Positions 11,108-24,310 of a stretch of 64,000 nucleotides of DNA are shown here, one piece after another. The position numbers and the translations under genes were made by a program. The notes below the pieces were generated by a model. It worked only from the letters and a program-made list of their open reading frames with translations. It was not told the DNA's origin and did no database searches. Every line of letters starts with the position of its first letter. Positions within the stretch are counted from its first letter, which is position 1. The stretch is from Liolophura sinensis. Lineage: Eukaryota > Mollusca > Polyplacophora > Chitonida > Chitonidae. The stretch is taken from the NCBI RefSeq assembly GCF_032854445.1, contig NC_088304.1:22393704-22457703 (forward strand), written 5' to 3'.

Positions 11108-14100
11108 ATGTTTAAAGCGAAGATTCTTGTCTTAGGACCATGTCAAGTGAGTATTCCTTTTTAACCCGGAGTAAATTAAGATAAAGTTTTGTTTATATTC
11201 TTTGTTTTCCGTCAGTTTTATGCCTTTGAAACTGAATTGCTACAATTGTTGTCAGCGTTGTTATGCTCCATGGGGCTCAATTTTCGTGGGCAACAAAGGT
11301 CTAAACTGACTTCTTGGACATTAAAGCGTCTACGCGTGTATCCCTGTGGTCTGTCCCATGTTTCGCTTTTCTTTCCCTCAAAGGCATGAATTACTGGCAG
11401 TTGTTAAGACTAGGTGGATACTTTTGTTTGTCGCTGACCCTCTTCTCACATGATCATTTTGACAGCAGATTCGTCAGTGAATTAACGTCTATCTTCCACA
11501 TTAGAGCAACCTCATCTTACAAACTCCCAAATTACTTTTCAGAGTGGCAAATCAGTGCTGTCAAACTTCTTGGCCGATGCGTCAGAGTCAGCAAGTGGAG
11601 ATTATCAACCTACTCAAGGTGTTAGGTAGGTGATAATCCTGGCTTTTGACAAGACAATAATACAGCTGCTTCTTGATTAGCACTATTCTAGGGCTAACCC
11701 CAGTGAGTGACTATGCTTTTTCTGGGCAGAAGGTTACGAATGTCAAAATAGGGCCAAACGTGGTGGAGGAAAACATTGAGTTGATGTTTTAATGTTTATC
11801 TTCAGGTTTCTTTTTTACATGGTAGGTCAACAACCAAACAATGTGTAGGTTTACTAAGAACACTCACAGCATAACTTTAATGGAGCAGCTTCAGTGCAAT
11901 TTCACTTTTTGCCAGGGTTAAAGCATAGCGCTCTCCTGCCGTACGATGGAGGGTCTGCCAGCATGGGTTTTCCCCGGGCTCTGCCTGGTTTCCTCCCACC
12001 ATAATGTTGGGCGCCGTCATATAAGTGAAATATTCTTGAGTATGGCGTAAAACATCAATCAAATAAAATAAAGCATAGCAAGTTGGTACAACGAGTACTT
12101 GGAATTCTGGGAAGGAAAACTGGCCTCAGAATCCCAAGTCAGTCAAGTCCGACTTAGCATTATCTTGTAATAGTATTCCTGAACTTATACTTGAAAGTAA
12201 AGGCCGATTTACTCTGTTGAAAACAAATCTTGAAAAAACAGCATCTTAATGTTCAAGTGTTTTTCATGAGATAAATAGTTGATATTAGGTTTTTCTTTGC
12301 ATATATAAAAAAGCTTAAAGTTTGCTGTATGAAAACATTCACGCACATTCATTTTTGCTGTACAAATTCTTCTGCCTTTTGTTTTTCTAGGATTCTAGAA
12401 TTTGAAGCTGGAAATTTGAAAGCAGGAAACAGATCCACGTCGGCAGAAGTGGAACTCTGGGATTGTAGTGGAGATAAAAAGTAAGGGCTTTTGCTTTTTT
12501 TTATCCTCTTTTTTGCAGTAATAATATTTTGAGAGATTTGCATGTGTATTGCTACAGGAAAAAGTGTAATGGAATAATCTGATATATACAGGTTTGTGTA
12601 CAGGACTTGAGTACAATCTATGCATGTCTACAAGTTTATGTAAAGGACATGAGTACATTAGGCATGTATAGAAGTTTGTGTACAGGACTTGAGTACAATC
12701 TACGCATGTGTACAAGTTTGTGTATTGGACTTCAGTACAGTTAATGCATGTGTAGAAATTTGTGTAGAGGACTTGAGTACAATGTGTGCATGTCTACACG
12801 TTTATGTAAAGTACATGAGTTTAATCTATGCATGTGTAGAAGTTTGTGTACATGACTTGAGTACAATGTGTGCTTCTCTACAAGTTTATGTAAAGGACAT
12901 GAGTGCAATCTATACATGTGTACAAGTTTGTGTACAATCTTGACTTGAGTACAATCCCACTGCGACACAACGAAAGAAGCTTCTCACTGATGCGCCATGC
13001 TGGCATGCTAACCTCCTCAGCCACAGAGGACCCTGTGTTTATTGAAGATACATTTTGGCTTGCTTGAAAATATTCTGAATAAGGAGTTTGTTGGCCTAAT
13101 AACAGACCAATGTGTGCTATGTTTTCAGATTTGAGGGCTGTTGGCCGGCTATAGCACGAGACACTAATGGGATTGTCTTTGTCTACAGCCCTGAGCAGCC
13201 TAACCATGACAAAGACTTGGAGCTGTGGTAAGGGCTTTCACATTTACTGCACATGTCTAACGTTTGAAGATCATTTAAGTGAATCAAATACTGCTCATTT
13301 AGTTGTGAATTGGTTTTGAATGCAGTACTTGCAGTAATTTGTATTTATGTTATATAAGTTTTATAAGTTATATGAATTATATAAGTTTTATGAACCATGC
13401 CAAAGTCTCAAGCTTGAATATATATTTATTAATGCATAGTCACAGCCTTGCCCTATAAAGCTGACCAATCAAATTAATTTTGAGCATGATAGTAAAACAT
13501 CATTGATGTACTTGAGGTGCTCATGGATATAGGTATTACAGTATTGTAATTATAGCATATTAATGGATTATCTCCCTTTAGGTACGATTATTTCGTGCAA
13601 CAGCAAGGTGTGAGGGAGAGCTGTTGCATTGTGTTTGCTCATCACCGCTCTAACAACTATGACCCAGAGAGACCCACATTACGTAAGTATCATGGCTTCC
13701 AGCAGCTAGATCCTGGATCATTTTGACCAATCTTTTATGAATTCATTTTCAGCAATTTTATATATTTATCAGGTCGTAAAAGGGGTGGAAACAGAAATCA
13801 AATGTTTTTATGTCACTGTCTTAAGTTCTTGTCACCTTTGACAATGCCCTGTTTGACTTTACTATGAAGTTGCTGCTTCGCATTCAAGTCTGAAATGAGT
13901 CAAACGAGAGACTGGGCATTTTATTTTGTTTGTATCTACATGTACCCATCATATGGGAATTTAATTGTGCATTTCAGGGGCCTCTGTGGGTCAGTTGGTT
14001 AGCGCGCTAGCGTGGCGTAATGAACCTGGAGCTGTGAGTTCAAGCCCAGCTCATGCTGGCTTCCTCTCTGGCCGTAAGTGGGAAGGCCTGTCAGCAACCT

Positions 14101-14571
14101 GAAGATGGTCGTGGGTTTCCCCCCGGGCTCTGCCCGGTTTCCTCTCACCATGATGCTGGCCGTTGTCGTATAAGTGAAATATTCTTGAGTATGATGTGAA
14201 ACACCAATCAAATAAAAAAGCATATCCCTCAGCAGCAGAGCTGTAAACCATCCAAGCCGCCAGGAACAGCACTGAGAAATAGTGAAATAAATAAATTGTG
14301 CATTTCATTGAGTCTCTGGAATATGTCTACAGTAAACTGGAGAACAACATTTAATTCCAAAGAAAAACAAACCCAAATGACAAATTATGCTCGTCTCTAC
14401 TTGTTTACATTTTCAGCTGGTCCCTTCCGCAAGATGCAGTGTATTCACACAAACATAGAGGACGAGGGTGAGACGGTGCGACGAGAGTTCACCAACTTCC
14501 TGTCCACGCTTCTTGGTGCCATGTCTGACAAACGTGACCAGGAAGAACTAAGCATTATGAACCAGAGATAG
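11108..14571 (+). CDS. IFT22: Intraflagellar transport protein 22 homolog (RABL5)
   Basis: Rab-like small GTPase of the IFT-B complex, which carries cargo along cilia. Coding exons: 11108-11146, 11543-11625, 12391-12480, 13129-13227, 13582-13682, 14417-14571. They total 567 nt (188 aa), close to the family length of about 185. All introns are GT-AG and phases close. Visible features: N-terminal MFKAKILVLGPCQ with the G1/P-loop completed across intron 1 as GPCQSGKS; a switch-like SGDYQPTQGVRILEFE; the G3-equivalent ELWDCSGDKKFE (Rab DTAGQE replaced, as usual in this family); the WPAIARDTNGIVFVY block; and a C-terminus without prenylation cysteines. The start is set by family similarity. An in-frame upstream ATG at 11036 would add 24 residues (MAVPADVAIESAFRQAGW...) and has a better start context, so the true start is uncertain. 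Intron 3 holds a 42-bp minisatellite and intron 5 a SINE. Confidence 0.94.
11930..12071 (+). mobile_element. SINE-A, 5'-truncated (IFT22 intron 2)
   Basis: Matches the 3' half of full-length copies at 37404 and 63244: gtttcctcccaccataatg, gtgaaatattcttgagtatggcgtaaaacatcaatcaaataaaa. Confidence 0.8.
12596..12955 (+). repeat. 42-bp minisatellite in IFT22 intron 3
   Basis: Nearly nine units of the type gtgtacaggacttgagtaca..tgcatgtgtacaagttt. Units alternate between gtgtacagg and atgtaaagg beginnings, giving an 84-bp higher-order period. Because 42 is divisible by three, both strands stay open across parts of the array; these frames are repeat artefacts, not genes. Confidence 0.9.
13977..14293 (+). 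mobile_element. SINE-A, full length with target-site duplication
   Basis: tRNA-like head (A box TGGGTCAGTTGG, B-box-like GAGTTCAAGCCC) and body, ending near 14220 in aataaaaaag, followed by about 70 bp not seen in the other copies. The 14-bp direct repeat aattgtgcatttca lies at 13963-13976 and 14294-14307, so the extra 70 bp belongs to the inserted unit. Lies in IFT22 intron 5. Confidence 0.85.
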
Positions 14572-15037
14572 GATACCTGTGTGTGACAGGACCGAGGTGA
14601 ATGTCCTACAGGGGCCTTCACAAATTGGACTAGCTTTAATACATGTCGCTTGATCTATAATACAAAGTCTACCAGTATGAATCTGTGTTTACTGCAGGAA
14701 AAATTGTTGCGGATTGGTCAAAATGGAATGGTTGTAATGGGGATTAAAGAGGGAGGAATGAGTTGCATGGTTACAACATCATGGGGATGTCTCTGTGTGA
14801 TGGCATATTAACGTTGGAATGTTGCATCTCAGAAGTTCCGTATGACGAAAGGACATTGTGGGTGGGATTTGTTAGTTTCACAATTGTGATGGACCTGTCT
14901 ATAACATGATGATGGGCGGTCCAAGTAGCACTATGTAGCATTCTTAACTGTCACATTAGCCGCAAGATCTGTAACAAACGTGGCTGTAGTTTTGAAGTGT
15001 ATCATCTCTAAATATTGTCCAGGCAAGACCAAATAAA
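14572..15037 (+). other. Likely IFT22 3' UTR
   Basis: Unique sequence after the IFT22 stop with no coding frame, ending at the first good AATAAA at 15032-15037. Extent is inferred. Confidence 0.4.
15032..15037 (+). terminator. Candidate poly(A) signal for IFT22
   Basis: First canonical AATAAA downstream of the IFT22 stop, about 460 nt after it. The cleavage site cannot be seen from sequence. Confidence 0.4.
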
Positions 15038-15469
15038 ATCAAAACTTTTTGGGACTGCTTGAAAGAGTTATGCAGAGGTGATGCAGGAATGGCAGCTGTA
15101 CCAGAAATGACCATCTTCAGTGTAGTGATGCTGCCAATGCCACATCTGCCAGTTGTACTTTGCGACATGTTTAGATGTCATGAACACACTGTGTAACTAG
15201 AATGGGAAGCTTTAAGCCAAGATTATTAGTTGTGAACATGTGCATGTCATGAAAAAAAATCTAATGGCTTAAGCAGTTTTTAAGTTCAGATAGTTTAGAG
15301 GTTTGTAAACATCCAAAAGAAGAAACCAACTTGAAATACTGGTAAGAACTCGAATACATTTATTTATGGACATTGTATATATGAAAGAAGGTTCCCTTAT
15401 ACTACTAGATTCTTGTAACAGTGGCCTTACTGCACCTTGGATCCATGTGCAGATTTGGTTATTGTAAAT

Positions 15470-15667
15470 CTTCAACCTTTTCAATGACTAATGCACTTTT
15501 TTCAGTGAAATTTATGCATGAAATTACAATGAAAATGACACCAAAAATGATTTTTTTTGGTAACATTTTAGATCCAAGCTTTATAAAACTGTGCAGATTA
15601 TTTCTCTACACCCCATAGTTCTCTCTGAATGTTTCATTGGTTGGAGAGGCGATTGAAAAGGTTGAAG
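15470..15667 (-). mobile_element. MITE-1 copy with perfect 15-bp terminal inverted repeats
   Basis: Bounded by CTTCAACCTTTTCAA (15470-15484) and its exact reverse complement (15653-15667). The interior, read on the minus strand, is homologous to 58530-58733 (GGGGTGTAGA, AATAATCTGCACAGT, ATGCATAAATTTCACTGAAAA). Non-coding, 198 bp. Confidence 0.75.
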
Positions 15668-15848
15668 AATTAAGGTATCTGTCGTATGTTAACAGTTTAT
15701 ATTTATGGATTATTTAAGTTGCTCCAGATGATATATCAGTACATATAGTCTTGTGCATCATGCATAATACATGTAATGTATATTTATTGTATATTAACAT
15801 GATGTAAATGTTTTTCATAGCATCAGAGGGAGATTTGCTTGACTTCGT

Positions 15849-15982
15849 AACACCTTGTCTCACCTTGGTAACACCTTGGTAACACATTGTCTCACCTTGG
15901 TAACACATTGTCTCACCTTGGTAACACCTTGTCTCACCTTGGTAACACCTTGTCTCACCTTGGTAACACCTTGTCTGACCTT
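15849..15982 (+). repeat. About 21-bp minisatellite
   Basis: Roughly six units of accttggtaacaccttgtctc with small variants. The period is a multiple of three, so the open frames across it are artefacts. Confidence 0.9.
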
Positions 15983-17312
15983 ACACGTGTGTTATGAGAT
16001 TTACCTGTATGCAGGTACATGTACTTTTGTACACTGACATTCCGTCCATTATCCCACTTGACAAGACTTTATATAAAGTCTGTTTTACAGACTGTTATGG
16101 TTCACATTTGCGATAACCTGCAAACTACGTGTATTTTCACTTTAAAACTTTAGCTGAAATATCAGTCGGCACAAAAACAGTTAATTTTTTGTTGTTTTAT
16201 CAGATTAGCCCAAATGATTACCTCTCATAGAATATCAGTCTCGTCTGTACAGGTGTTACTGTCAAAATCTGTAATTAAGTTCTGAAAATTAATAAATCTG
16301 TGTATGGAAACAGAGATTCGTATTTCAGCCGTCGGCCAACTAGGCCGTTCGGGGTCAATAATAAAGCACTTCACAGGATAACTTCATCATATTTGAGAAT
16401 CATTTTAGCACTACATACCACAGGTATCGGTCTAATATCTGGTGGAAGGTAATAACTTGAGCTGTTCTTGGTAAATAGAGACGATTTGATTAGCAAATAA
16501 GGATATTTCACCAAATATCTCTGGCTTAGCCTCTTCCAGAGTTGCTGTACTGTTTCAACTAGAGAAATTCAGGTCAGACTTTCTGCTCGAAAACAGCAGT
16601 TCATCGAGCAGATGTTGTCCAACACTCATAATCAGCAAGCTTTAGCACAAGTTTGTTTCTTAGTCATCATTCCAGTATGAAGAATAACAAGTCTTTCGGA
16701 GTTCTGCACACGGTTTCCTGAGGGAGTTGGAAAGTTTAATTTTGTGCCGTTGTTTCTCGTTGACTCACCTCTCAAACGACCATTATGAAAACTAGGTTAT
16801 TCATTGAAATTGACCAAATTATTGGGCAAGAACTTAACTTTACAACTCCAATTCTCAGTTGATACAAGTGTATATATATTTGTTTGTTGGATGTATTCCC
16901 TGTTTTACCTGTAGGAATACAGTGTATGCCTGTTGTTAGAACAATACAAATGATTTGTCTGTTTTAATACAGTTACCTCAAGAACTTGCTCCTGCTTGTT
17001 TCGTATTTCTGCAAGTCACAAATCCATAAAACTGACCTTTTTAATTTCTGACTGATGTTTTTATGGTTTTCCTGTTTTTATGTCCTAAACAGGAAAAATT
17101 GCAGAGTCCACATTTTCAAAGCTTTTTATAATTTTATTTCTATACGCTCCTCTGATGTTGAAAAAAAGTTTCATTTTGCTCATAAAACAAATATTTTAAC
17201 TGATGTGTCCTAAGCCTTGAATGACCATTGTACTGATCTCTACACCATTGTGTAATCTCTGCTGCAATCACCTATGTTGTGGGTACGCATACCATGTACC
17301 CTAGAAGTCTCA
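15983..17312. other. Intergenic stretch, nothing recognised
   Basis: AT-rich, no supported coding frame or repeat family identified on either strand. Confidence 0.45.
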
Positions 17313-17650
17313 GACTGCCAGCAACCTGTGGATGGTTGTGGGTTTCTGCCAGGCTTGCTCTGGTTTCCTCCCACCATAATGCTGGCCACTTTCAAATTTA
17401 TCAAACTTTTCACATGTTTGCAAGGTGTTTCTTTAAACATATTCTGAGAACATTATTCTGTGTATACTGAAAAAATTATATTTTTTGTGAAGCCGTTTAA
17501 TTGGTGAATCCAACCAATATGTGTTTCCAAAATCAATGCATAAAGGTGCATAAATTGCACTGAAAGTTGCTTTTTCATGCGCGAAAAGGTTGAGGAATTG
17601 GGGTAAGTGAACAATTCTTGAGTATGGTGTAAAAGCACCAATCAGACAAA
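17313..17650 (+). mobile_element. SINE-A split by a MITE-1 copy
   Basis: The SINE body (17313-17390, gccagcaacctgtggatgg...ccataatgctggcc) resumes at about 17600 (taagtgaacaattcttgagtatgg...caccaatcagac). The intervening 17399-17595 matches the MITE-1 copy at 42981-43181. Confidence 0.7.
17399..17595 (+). mobile_element. MITE-1 copy inside SINE-A
   Basis: Shares CACATGTTTGCAAGGTGTT, CATATTCTGA..GCATTATTCTGTG, AAAATTATATTT.TTGTGAAGCC and TGCACTGAAAGTT with 42981-43181, and ends in gcgaaaaggttgagg, a diverged form of the MITE-1 terminal repeat. Confidence 0.7.
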
Positions 17651-17904
17651 TAATAATTCTGCATGGTGTTCTAATGACGCAGCACTACAAATGGTGTTAA
17701 CGCTGGAGCTGTCCTGCAACAAGGAGACACCATATTGAGCTGACTGTGCTAACAAATTAGACGTATTTATGGACCTGTCTGACTGGAATGCAATTCTGTA
17801 GACACCAATAATGACACTCATCCCATCACGGTGTAAAGGACACTGAATGACCTAGTAGATACTGAGGTGGAAAGTGTGCCAGCGCAGAGCATTGAGCCAA
17901 AAGC

Positions 17905-18116
17905 ACCTCATCAATGCTGTTGCTGTGAGCTGAAGTCCAGCTTATGCTGGGTTCCTCTCCAGGTGTATGTGGGAAGGTCTTTCACCAAGCTGTAGATGGT
18001 AATTTGTTTCCCCCTACACTGTCCGGTTTCCTCTGACCATAATGCTGGCCTCCACTGTATAAGTGAAATATTCTTGAGTATGGCGTGAAACACCAACCAA
18101 ATTATTAAATAAACAA
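17905..18116 (+). mobile_element. SINE-A copy, 5'-truncated
   Basis: Starts in the B-box region (gctgtgagctgaagtccagc) and ends with gtgaaatattcttgagtatggcgtgaaacaccaaccaaattatt. Confidence 0.8.
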
Positions 18117-20689
18117 ACCTGGTGGATATACCCTGTAAAGACCAAGAGTACGTCGACACAAAGAAGCGTCAACAGAAACTATATAATTCAAAGTTATTAC
18201 TAGAAGAGTAGAAACATTGCTTTAAAATGAGGCAGACACCATACAGTACAGTCATCGCAGCACCCCCTGATGATAATGTTGACTTGCCTTAAAAGAAACA
18301 AAAAACAACAGGTTTGGACAAAGATAATAAATATTGCTTTATTCTTTACCTCTAGGCAGATTTTATGCCATAGTTGCCAGAAATTAACCAGTATAACTTT
18401 GTTTTTTGTTTTGTTTTTCTTTTAATACAAAATTAAGGCTCAGAAACAATGTATTTCTAGTACACTATAAACCAACACCACAAACTACAGTTGACATTCT
18501 CGGCAAAAAAGTGAAAAATTACATGTACACCTGCTAACCCTGATCCAACTGAAAAAAAAGAACACTCACACAAAGCAGGCAATAGTTTAACTAAAATTAA
18601 TCCTATTTTACAGCTAAATGACCATTTAACAAAAAATATAAACAAACAGGTGTAAATTTTGTATAAGTGAACATAGTGAATACCCAGGACGTGGAAACAT
18701 TGGTTTGTCCTCATTGGCTGACCAACGAGATGCAATATTACTACTTTATCCTGTCATGATTGGTCAGCCAATGTTGGCAACAAGTAATTAGCATAAATGG
18801 ACAACTGAAACATTCGAAAGTCTTGTAGAACTCCATACTGTCGTGCGTTATCTGAGCTTTCTTGTAACAGGCCCATTACACAGTACAAATACCACAACAA
18901 CACTGAGTGCTTCAGACACGGTTAGCATTCGGTCAATTCTGATTGTTTAAATGACGTCAACAAAGACATTGATAAATAAATTAAACATGTACTGTATTAT
19001 CAATGAACTTTGATAAACAGTTGAATAAAACAAAAAGTTCTAAGTCAAAGACTTTAACCAAAAAGTTTCTGTGAGTTTTGCACTATGTATACAATACAAG
19101 TAATTTCTTTTTAATTAACAGCCGTTGTCAGATCAAGTTGCAATTAACTGTTCACAAGTAGGAAGATTCAAAATTTACAAATATAAGTAACTGAATATAA
19201 GTAAAAATTGCACACGTTTATAAAATAAAGCCTTCGTTTTCCAAAAGAAATCAGTGCATCATTTGATAGTCATATTTCATGCAAGACCACATAAATATAT
19301 ATTACACAAAGGTTATAAAATGTGCACGAAGCCCAAGAAACAAAACACATGCTGCTGCTGAACTACACAAATAAATATGTGTACATACCATACTGTCTAC
19401 AATAAATAAAAAAGACGTGCTAAAAACTGTCTGAGAGCTGAAGATGACAGCTTTTGCATAATTACAGTAATTCATACTACAAAGATACCATAATAAATAA
19501 AACAGCATATACATGTACCCACTCTCCTTTTGACAGTATACTGTTTATTTGGTGGGGTAGGTGGAGGGTATTCCTGGGATTTGAACTCACATGACCCTTC
19601 GGAGTGTGGCTCGTAGTGACATACAGGGCACCACTGTGGGGATTTGAACCACTTATCCTCAGTGCTACAGTATGCTTGTGCTTCTATAAGGACCATTAGT
19701 AGACCACAGATGAATTCCTGTAGTTATTGTTAGCCCTAGTAATTGCCGACAGCATTTTGCAAAAGCTGTTGTAATTGCAGATGTATTTTATTTTTAAGTC
19801 AACATTATAATTTAATGTCCAGAGTGCTTTTCTGGCATGTCTGATATCACAGTCTGAAACCCATGCACTAGGATCGGGCAGCAATCTCAGACACAAGACA
19901 AAATCTAAAAACACTTTAAAATTGTTCTTTCTTATATACTACAATGTCCAAATTTTGCTCTGAGTAAGTTATTGTACAACGAATTTGAAACAAAATAATG
20001 GCAAGGAACATACCAAATTTAAGTTTTGGTTTGTGATCTCAGGGCAAGAGCCCCTGCTACCTGTGTATATTTACCCTTAATACTTGTGACCCTCAGACAC
20101 GTAGTAACTGGCCTAGATCTTAGTGACCGCTATATGTGCATGATATACATGCACACGTTAGGTTTAACACATGGACCATCATGAGCTGATTTAGACTTAC
20201 ACACAGGTACATGTATCTAAAACATACGACACGCAAACTGACAAGTGGAGCCCACATATGCATGCATACACCAGTGTTAATACTATACTGGGCAAATTGT
20301 AACTTAGCCCAAAAGCACATTTTGAGTTTTAAAAAGTGAAAAAAAAAAAATTTGACTTCAAGTGAGTATTTTTAGACCCAAGGGGATAAAATTGGGACCG
20401 ACTTATGAGTTCATTTTCTCACGTAACACTTTGAAGCTATGAGCTATATATTATATTGGAAGTTTGAGTTTTGACATATTTCAGACACATACAGGAATCA
20501 ATCTATGGAATATGAGGCTTATAAATCATCTGGGTCAAAAAAGACATTCACTACAAACTCGACTCGAACATAAAAGAGATAGATGATCAATAAATAAAGT
20601 ACTACGTGCTCATAACATGAAAAACAAGTAAACACTAGGCCATGAAACTTTTAATATACTCAGTTTTTCAAGTGACAGTCACACATTTA
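18117..20689. other. SINE-free AT-rich stretch, no supported gene
   Basis: No coding frame with splice support. An AATAAA on the minus strand at 18338-18343 could end a minus-strand transcript, but no exon was found to attach it to. Confidence 0.4.
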
Positions 20690-20870
20690 GCTTGATTTTG
20701 GTTGATTCTTCCACCTTGAAGGGCCACATTAGACATTTTTTAAGTCTGATTAATACCTTATCAAAAAAACTTTAGTGTTGCGATAAAAAGTATCATTTTG
20801 AGGTGTAACAGTGTGATTCTGAAAGTGCATTTTTATGTAACAGACATTAAGTGAAAACAGTACTTTCATT
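20690..20870 (+). repeat. Dispersed repeat R5, copy 1
   Basis: Homologous to 31075-31245: GCTTGATTNTGRYTGATTCNTCCA, CTTATCA..AAAACTTNAGTGT and CTGRAAGTGCATTTTTA occur in the same order in both. No coding capacity; class unknown. Confidence 0.6.
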
Positions 20871-21059
20871 TCAGACCATGAACAGCAAATTTGAAAGGTA
20901 CACGTAGGCTTACAATGTGTATGCAAGAGTGATTAGCCTACAGCTGTGGTGTGAATACAGTAGATGACCTGATCCAACTCTCTACAACCTGTCCTCTGCC
21001 ATTCCAGGGGCACGTCAAGGGTGGGCTAGGGTGGGCCCCTCCACAGACAGCGAGAAACA

Positions 21060-21905
21060 TCACAGACACACCACCTGCAAACCGCAGACACACACACACC
21101 ACTTACACACCATCTGCAAACCACAGACACACACACACACACCACTTACACACCAACTGCAAACCGCAGACACAGACACACACACACACACCACTTACAC
21201 ACCACCTGCAAACCACGACACACACACACACACACCACCTGCAAACCACAAACACACACATACACACAACCTGCAAACTGCAGACACACACACCACTTAC
21301 ACACCACCTGCAAACCGCAGACACACACACACACACCACTTACACACCACCTGCAAACCACAGACACACACACACACCACTTACACACCACCTGCAAACC
21401 GCAGACACACACACACACCACTTACACACCACCTGCAAACCGCAGACACACACACACACCACTGACACACCACCTGCAAACCGCAGACACACACACACAC
21501 ACACCACTGACACACCACCTGCAAACTGCAGACACACACACACACACACCACTGACACACCACCTGCAAACCGCAGACACACACCACTTACACACCACCT
21601 ACAAACCACAGACACACACACACACACCACTTACACACCACCTGCAAACCACAGACACACACACACACACACCACCTGCAAACCACAGACACACACACAC
21701 CACTTACACACCACCTGCAAACTGCAGACACACACACATACCACTTACACACCACCTGCAAACTGCAGACACACACACATACCACTGACACACCACCTGC
21801 AAACTGCAGACACACACACTAACACACCACCTGCAAACCGCAGACACACCACAAGAAAACCACTGACACACTACAAGAAAACCACTGACACACTACAAAC
21901 ACACT
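21060..21905 (+). repeat. CA-rich minisatellite
   Basis: About twenty irregular units built from cacacaccacctgcaaaccgcaga with variable (CA)n spacers. Long frames of His/Thr/Pro on plus and Val/Cys on minus are by-products of the repeat. Confidence 0.95.
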
Positions 21906-22039
21906 GCTTGACCCCTGCACACAAACCGCAAACACACCACAGGCAAACTGCAAGCAAGCCAGGCACAGCTGGCCGACTAGTAAGAACCGAAATGCTGACC
22001 AACAGCCTTTTCACCTGGCAAAAACAGTGTACATAAATA

Positions 22040-24040
22040 TACATAAATATGATGTCATCATTCAACAACTGAAGTTTTGAATTGATGGCCAAGCATTCTG
22101 GACATTACATGCAGGCCTACACGTACAGTATGTGGCATCCAAACATATTCACATATGCACCTGCAGAATTTCCAACATACTACATATCAGCTGTAATCAC
22201 ATACAAACATTGTGGTATTCAACTTATCCTACTGACCTGTCGAATTGTTTACATGTTATTCATAATGCCTTACAAATATACATGTCCAAGTAATACACTA
22301 TTGGTTAACTGTAGACCCAGAAACAAGTATAAAATATTTTAACAAGTCTAACATCTTCACAACCTTGAGGAAAAAACACTTCACTGCACCACACAAGCAG
22401 TGAGCTCAAACTCCATGGTAATAACATCTTTGTTCAAATTAACAAATTTACAAACCAGCAAACTCACAACAATAGAAGTTTAATTTGGCATTCTTAAATA
22501 TTCTTGTATATTAAAAATATAAAGGCAAATTGACTGCAGTATACACATCCACCCATAACTCACTGCACCTTAACATTCTCTTGTCTATACATTTTATACC
22601 ATATATGGAGCCCTTCTTAAGAACGTCAAGCTTTCCTGTTTTCAAATACATCTATAAGTCTAAGTACTGGGATAAATCAAGACCATTTCAACGTGAAACG
22701 ATCCTTGGTTATTAAGCTTAGACTTCAAAAAGTCTTTATAAAATTTAAACAAAATTTAAAATAAGCAAGAATAAAGTCCCTTGATCCAGGCCCCAGTTTC
22801 ATTTTAATTCAACTCATATGTCCAGAACCACAGACATGACAGAGAAGTTATTAAACTTCATGCATTGTATTCATTTAACTAACATTATCAGAAGTATGTA
22901 ATGATTAATTCTACTGTAGGCCTACATCCGCAGAGTTTATCACACGCTTTAGCATCTTTTCCGAATCGGACATAAATACTGCTAATGCTGACATATCACT
23001 TAAACAGTGCACATGTACATATAGCTAGCAACATGTTACCTGTAGGCTTAGTATCTTAAGACCACCGAATCAATCTTTAATACTTCCTGTTTTGTGCATT
23101 CATATACATCAAAGACAATATACAGCAGACAGCTGAATTCATCCAAATACAAGCAACAAACAGGTTGAATTGCTCCAAACATATATGTACTCAATGAATA
23201 TGTCATAAAAAACTTCTATAGTTATAATCATTGGCAACAGTTAAACCTTTTAAACAGCACCCCGTAACTCATGGTCACACCTTGACAGTGTCTACAATAT
23301 TGCTGATAAAAAGGTGCCATATGTACAACAAAACCAAAAGCAATACAGCTTTTTCTATCCAGTAAATTTACCAAACAGTGTAGAGCAATCCTGACACAAA
23401 CCCAGCTATAAAGTTACATACAACACCATACATGTATCTTAAACATAATTAAGAATCTTTTACACCCAAGTGTATAACAAATTTGAAATAAATAAGCTTA
23501 TGCATAAAAAAAAATCCCATATATTATCTATTCTAGATGAGAATATTGAAACTTTGTACTTAAATTGGCGAAGAGAAAGCTAGCCAATAAACATGTAAAG
23601 ACACACGTGAAATTATGCAAAAAAGGCTAAAAATGAAAATAAAAGCAAGAGAAAAAGTGTATTATGCTTTCGCTTTATGGTGCTTTTTTTTTTTTCTTTC
23701 ATTCTTTTTCTTCACAATTGTTCAACATTCATTCACTGAACTTCAGAGAAAGTAAAAATGTACAGTTTGTATAGCCAGAGACAATTAGACCTGGTCATTA
23801 GGAGTAGTAAACAGGAGTACCTCAGAACCTCAACACAGTAACAACTCAGATCACTTTTCTTTGTTCACGTATAGATAAAAAAAGATCTTCAAACCAGTAG
23901 CAACATGTTGTTGATATGTTATTTGCAAGATACACGTATGATCAGAAGGCAATGTTTAGTATTTCTGTTTCCGATCATTACACAAGTTGCCATTTTTGAT
24001 CTCACATGTATCTCAGCATATCATTTTGTTGCTACATTTA
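22040..24040. other. No supported gene
   Basis: AT-rich single-copy-looking sequence; nothing coding, structural or mobile could be supported. Confidence 0.4.
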
Positions 24041-24310
24041 TCCACAGGTACCATCATTTTGTTGCTGCATGTTGCTACAGGTACCATTGTTTTGTTGCTT
24101 CATGCTGCTACAGGTATCATGATTTTGTTGCTACACGTTGCTATAAGTATCATGATTTTGTTGCTACACGTTGCTATAAGTATCATGATTTTGTTGCTAC
24201 ACGTTGCTATAAGTATCATGATTTTGTTGCTACATGTTGCTACATGTATCATTCATTTTGTTGCCACAAGCACCATCAAAATTGTTGCTATATGTATCAT
24301 CATTTTTGTC
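24041..24310 (+). repeat. 33-bp minisatellite
   Basis: About eight units of the type tatcatgattttgttgctacacgttgctataag. The period is a multiple of three, so the Phe/Val/Ala/Thr frames over it are artefacts. Confidence 0.9.

Noticed and set aside
15849-15982. Possible CRISPR-like regular repeat
   Set aside because: Direct tandem units without unique spacers, in an animal genome; the same holds for the 43-bp, 77-bp and 119-bp arrays.
18226-18294. Short frame ending APPDDNVDLP before a stop
   Set aside because: Looks like a protein tail but only 22 codons, with no convincing acceptor and no other exons found.
20951-22036. 361-codon open frame rich in His, Thr and Pro
   Set aside because: It is entirely the translation of the CA-rich minisatellite; no non-repeat domain, and the opposite strand is open as well.
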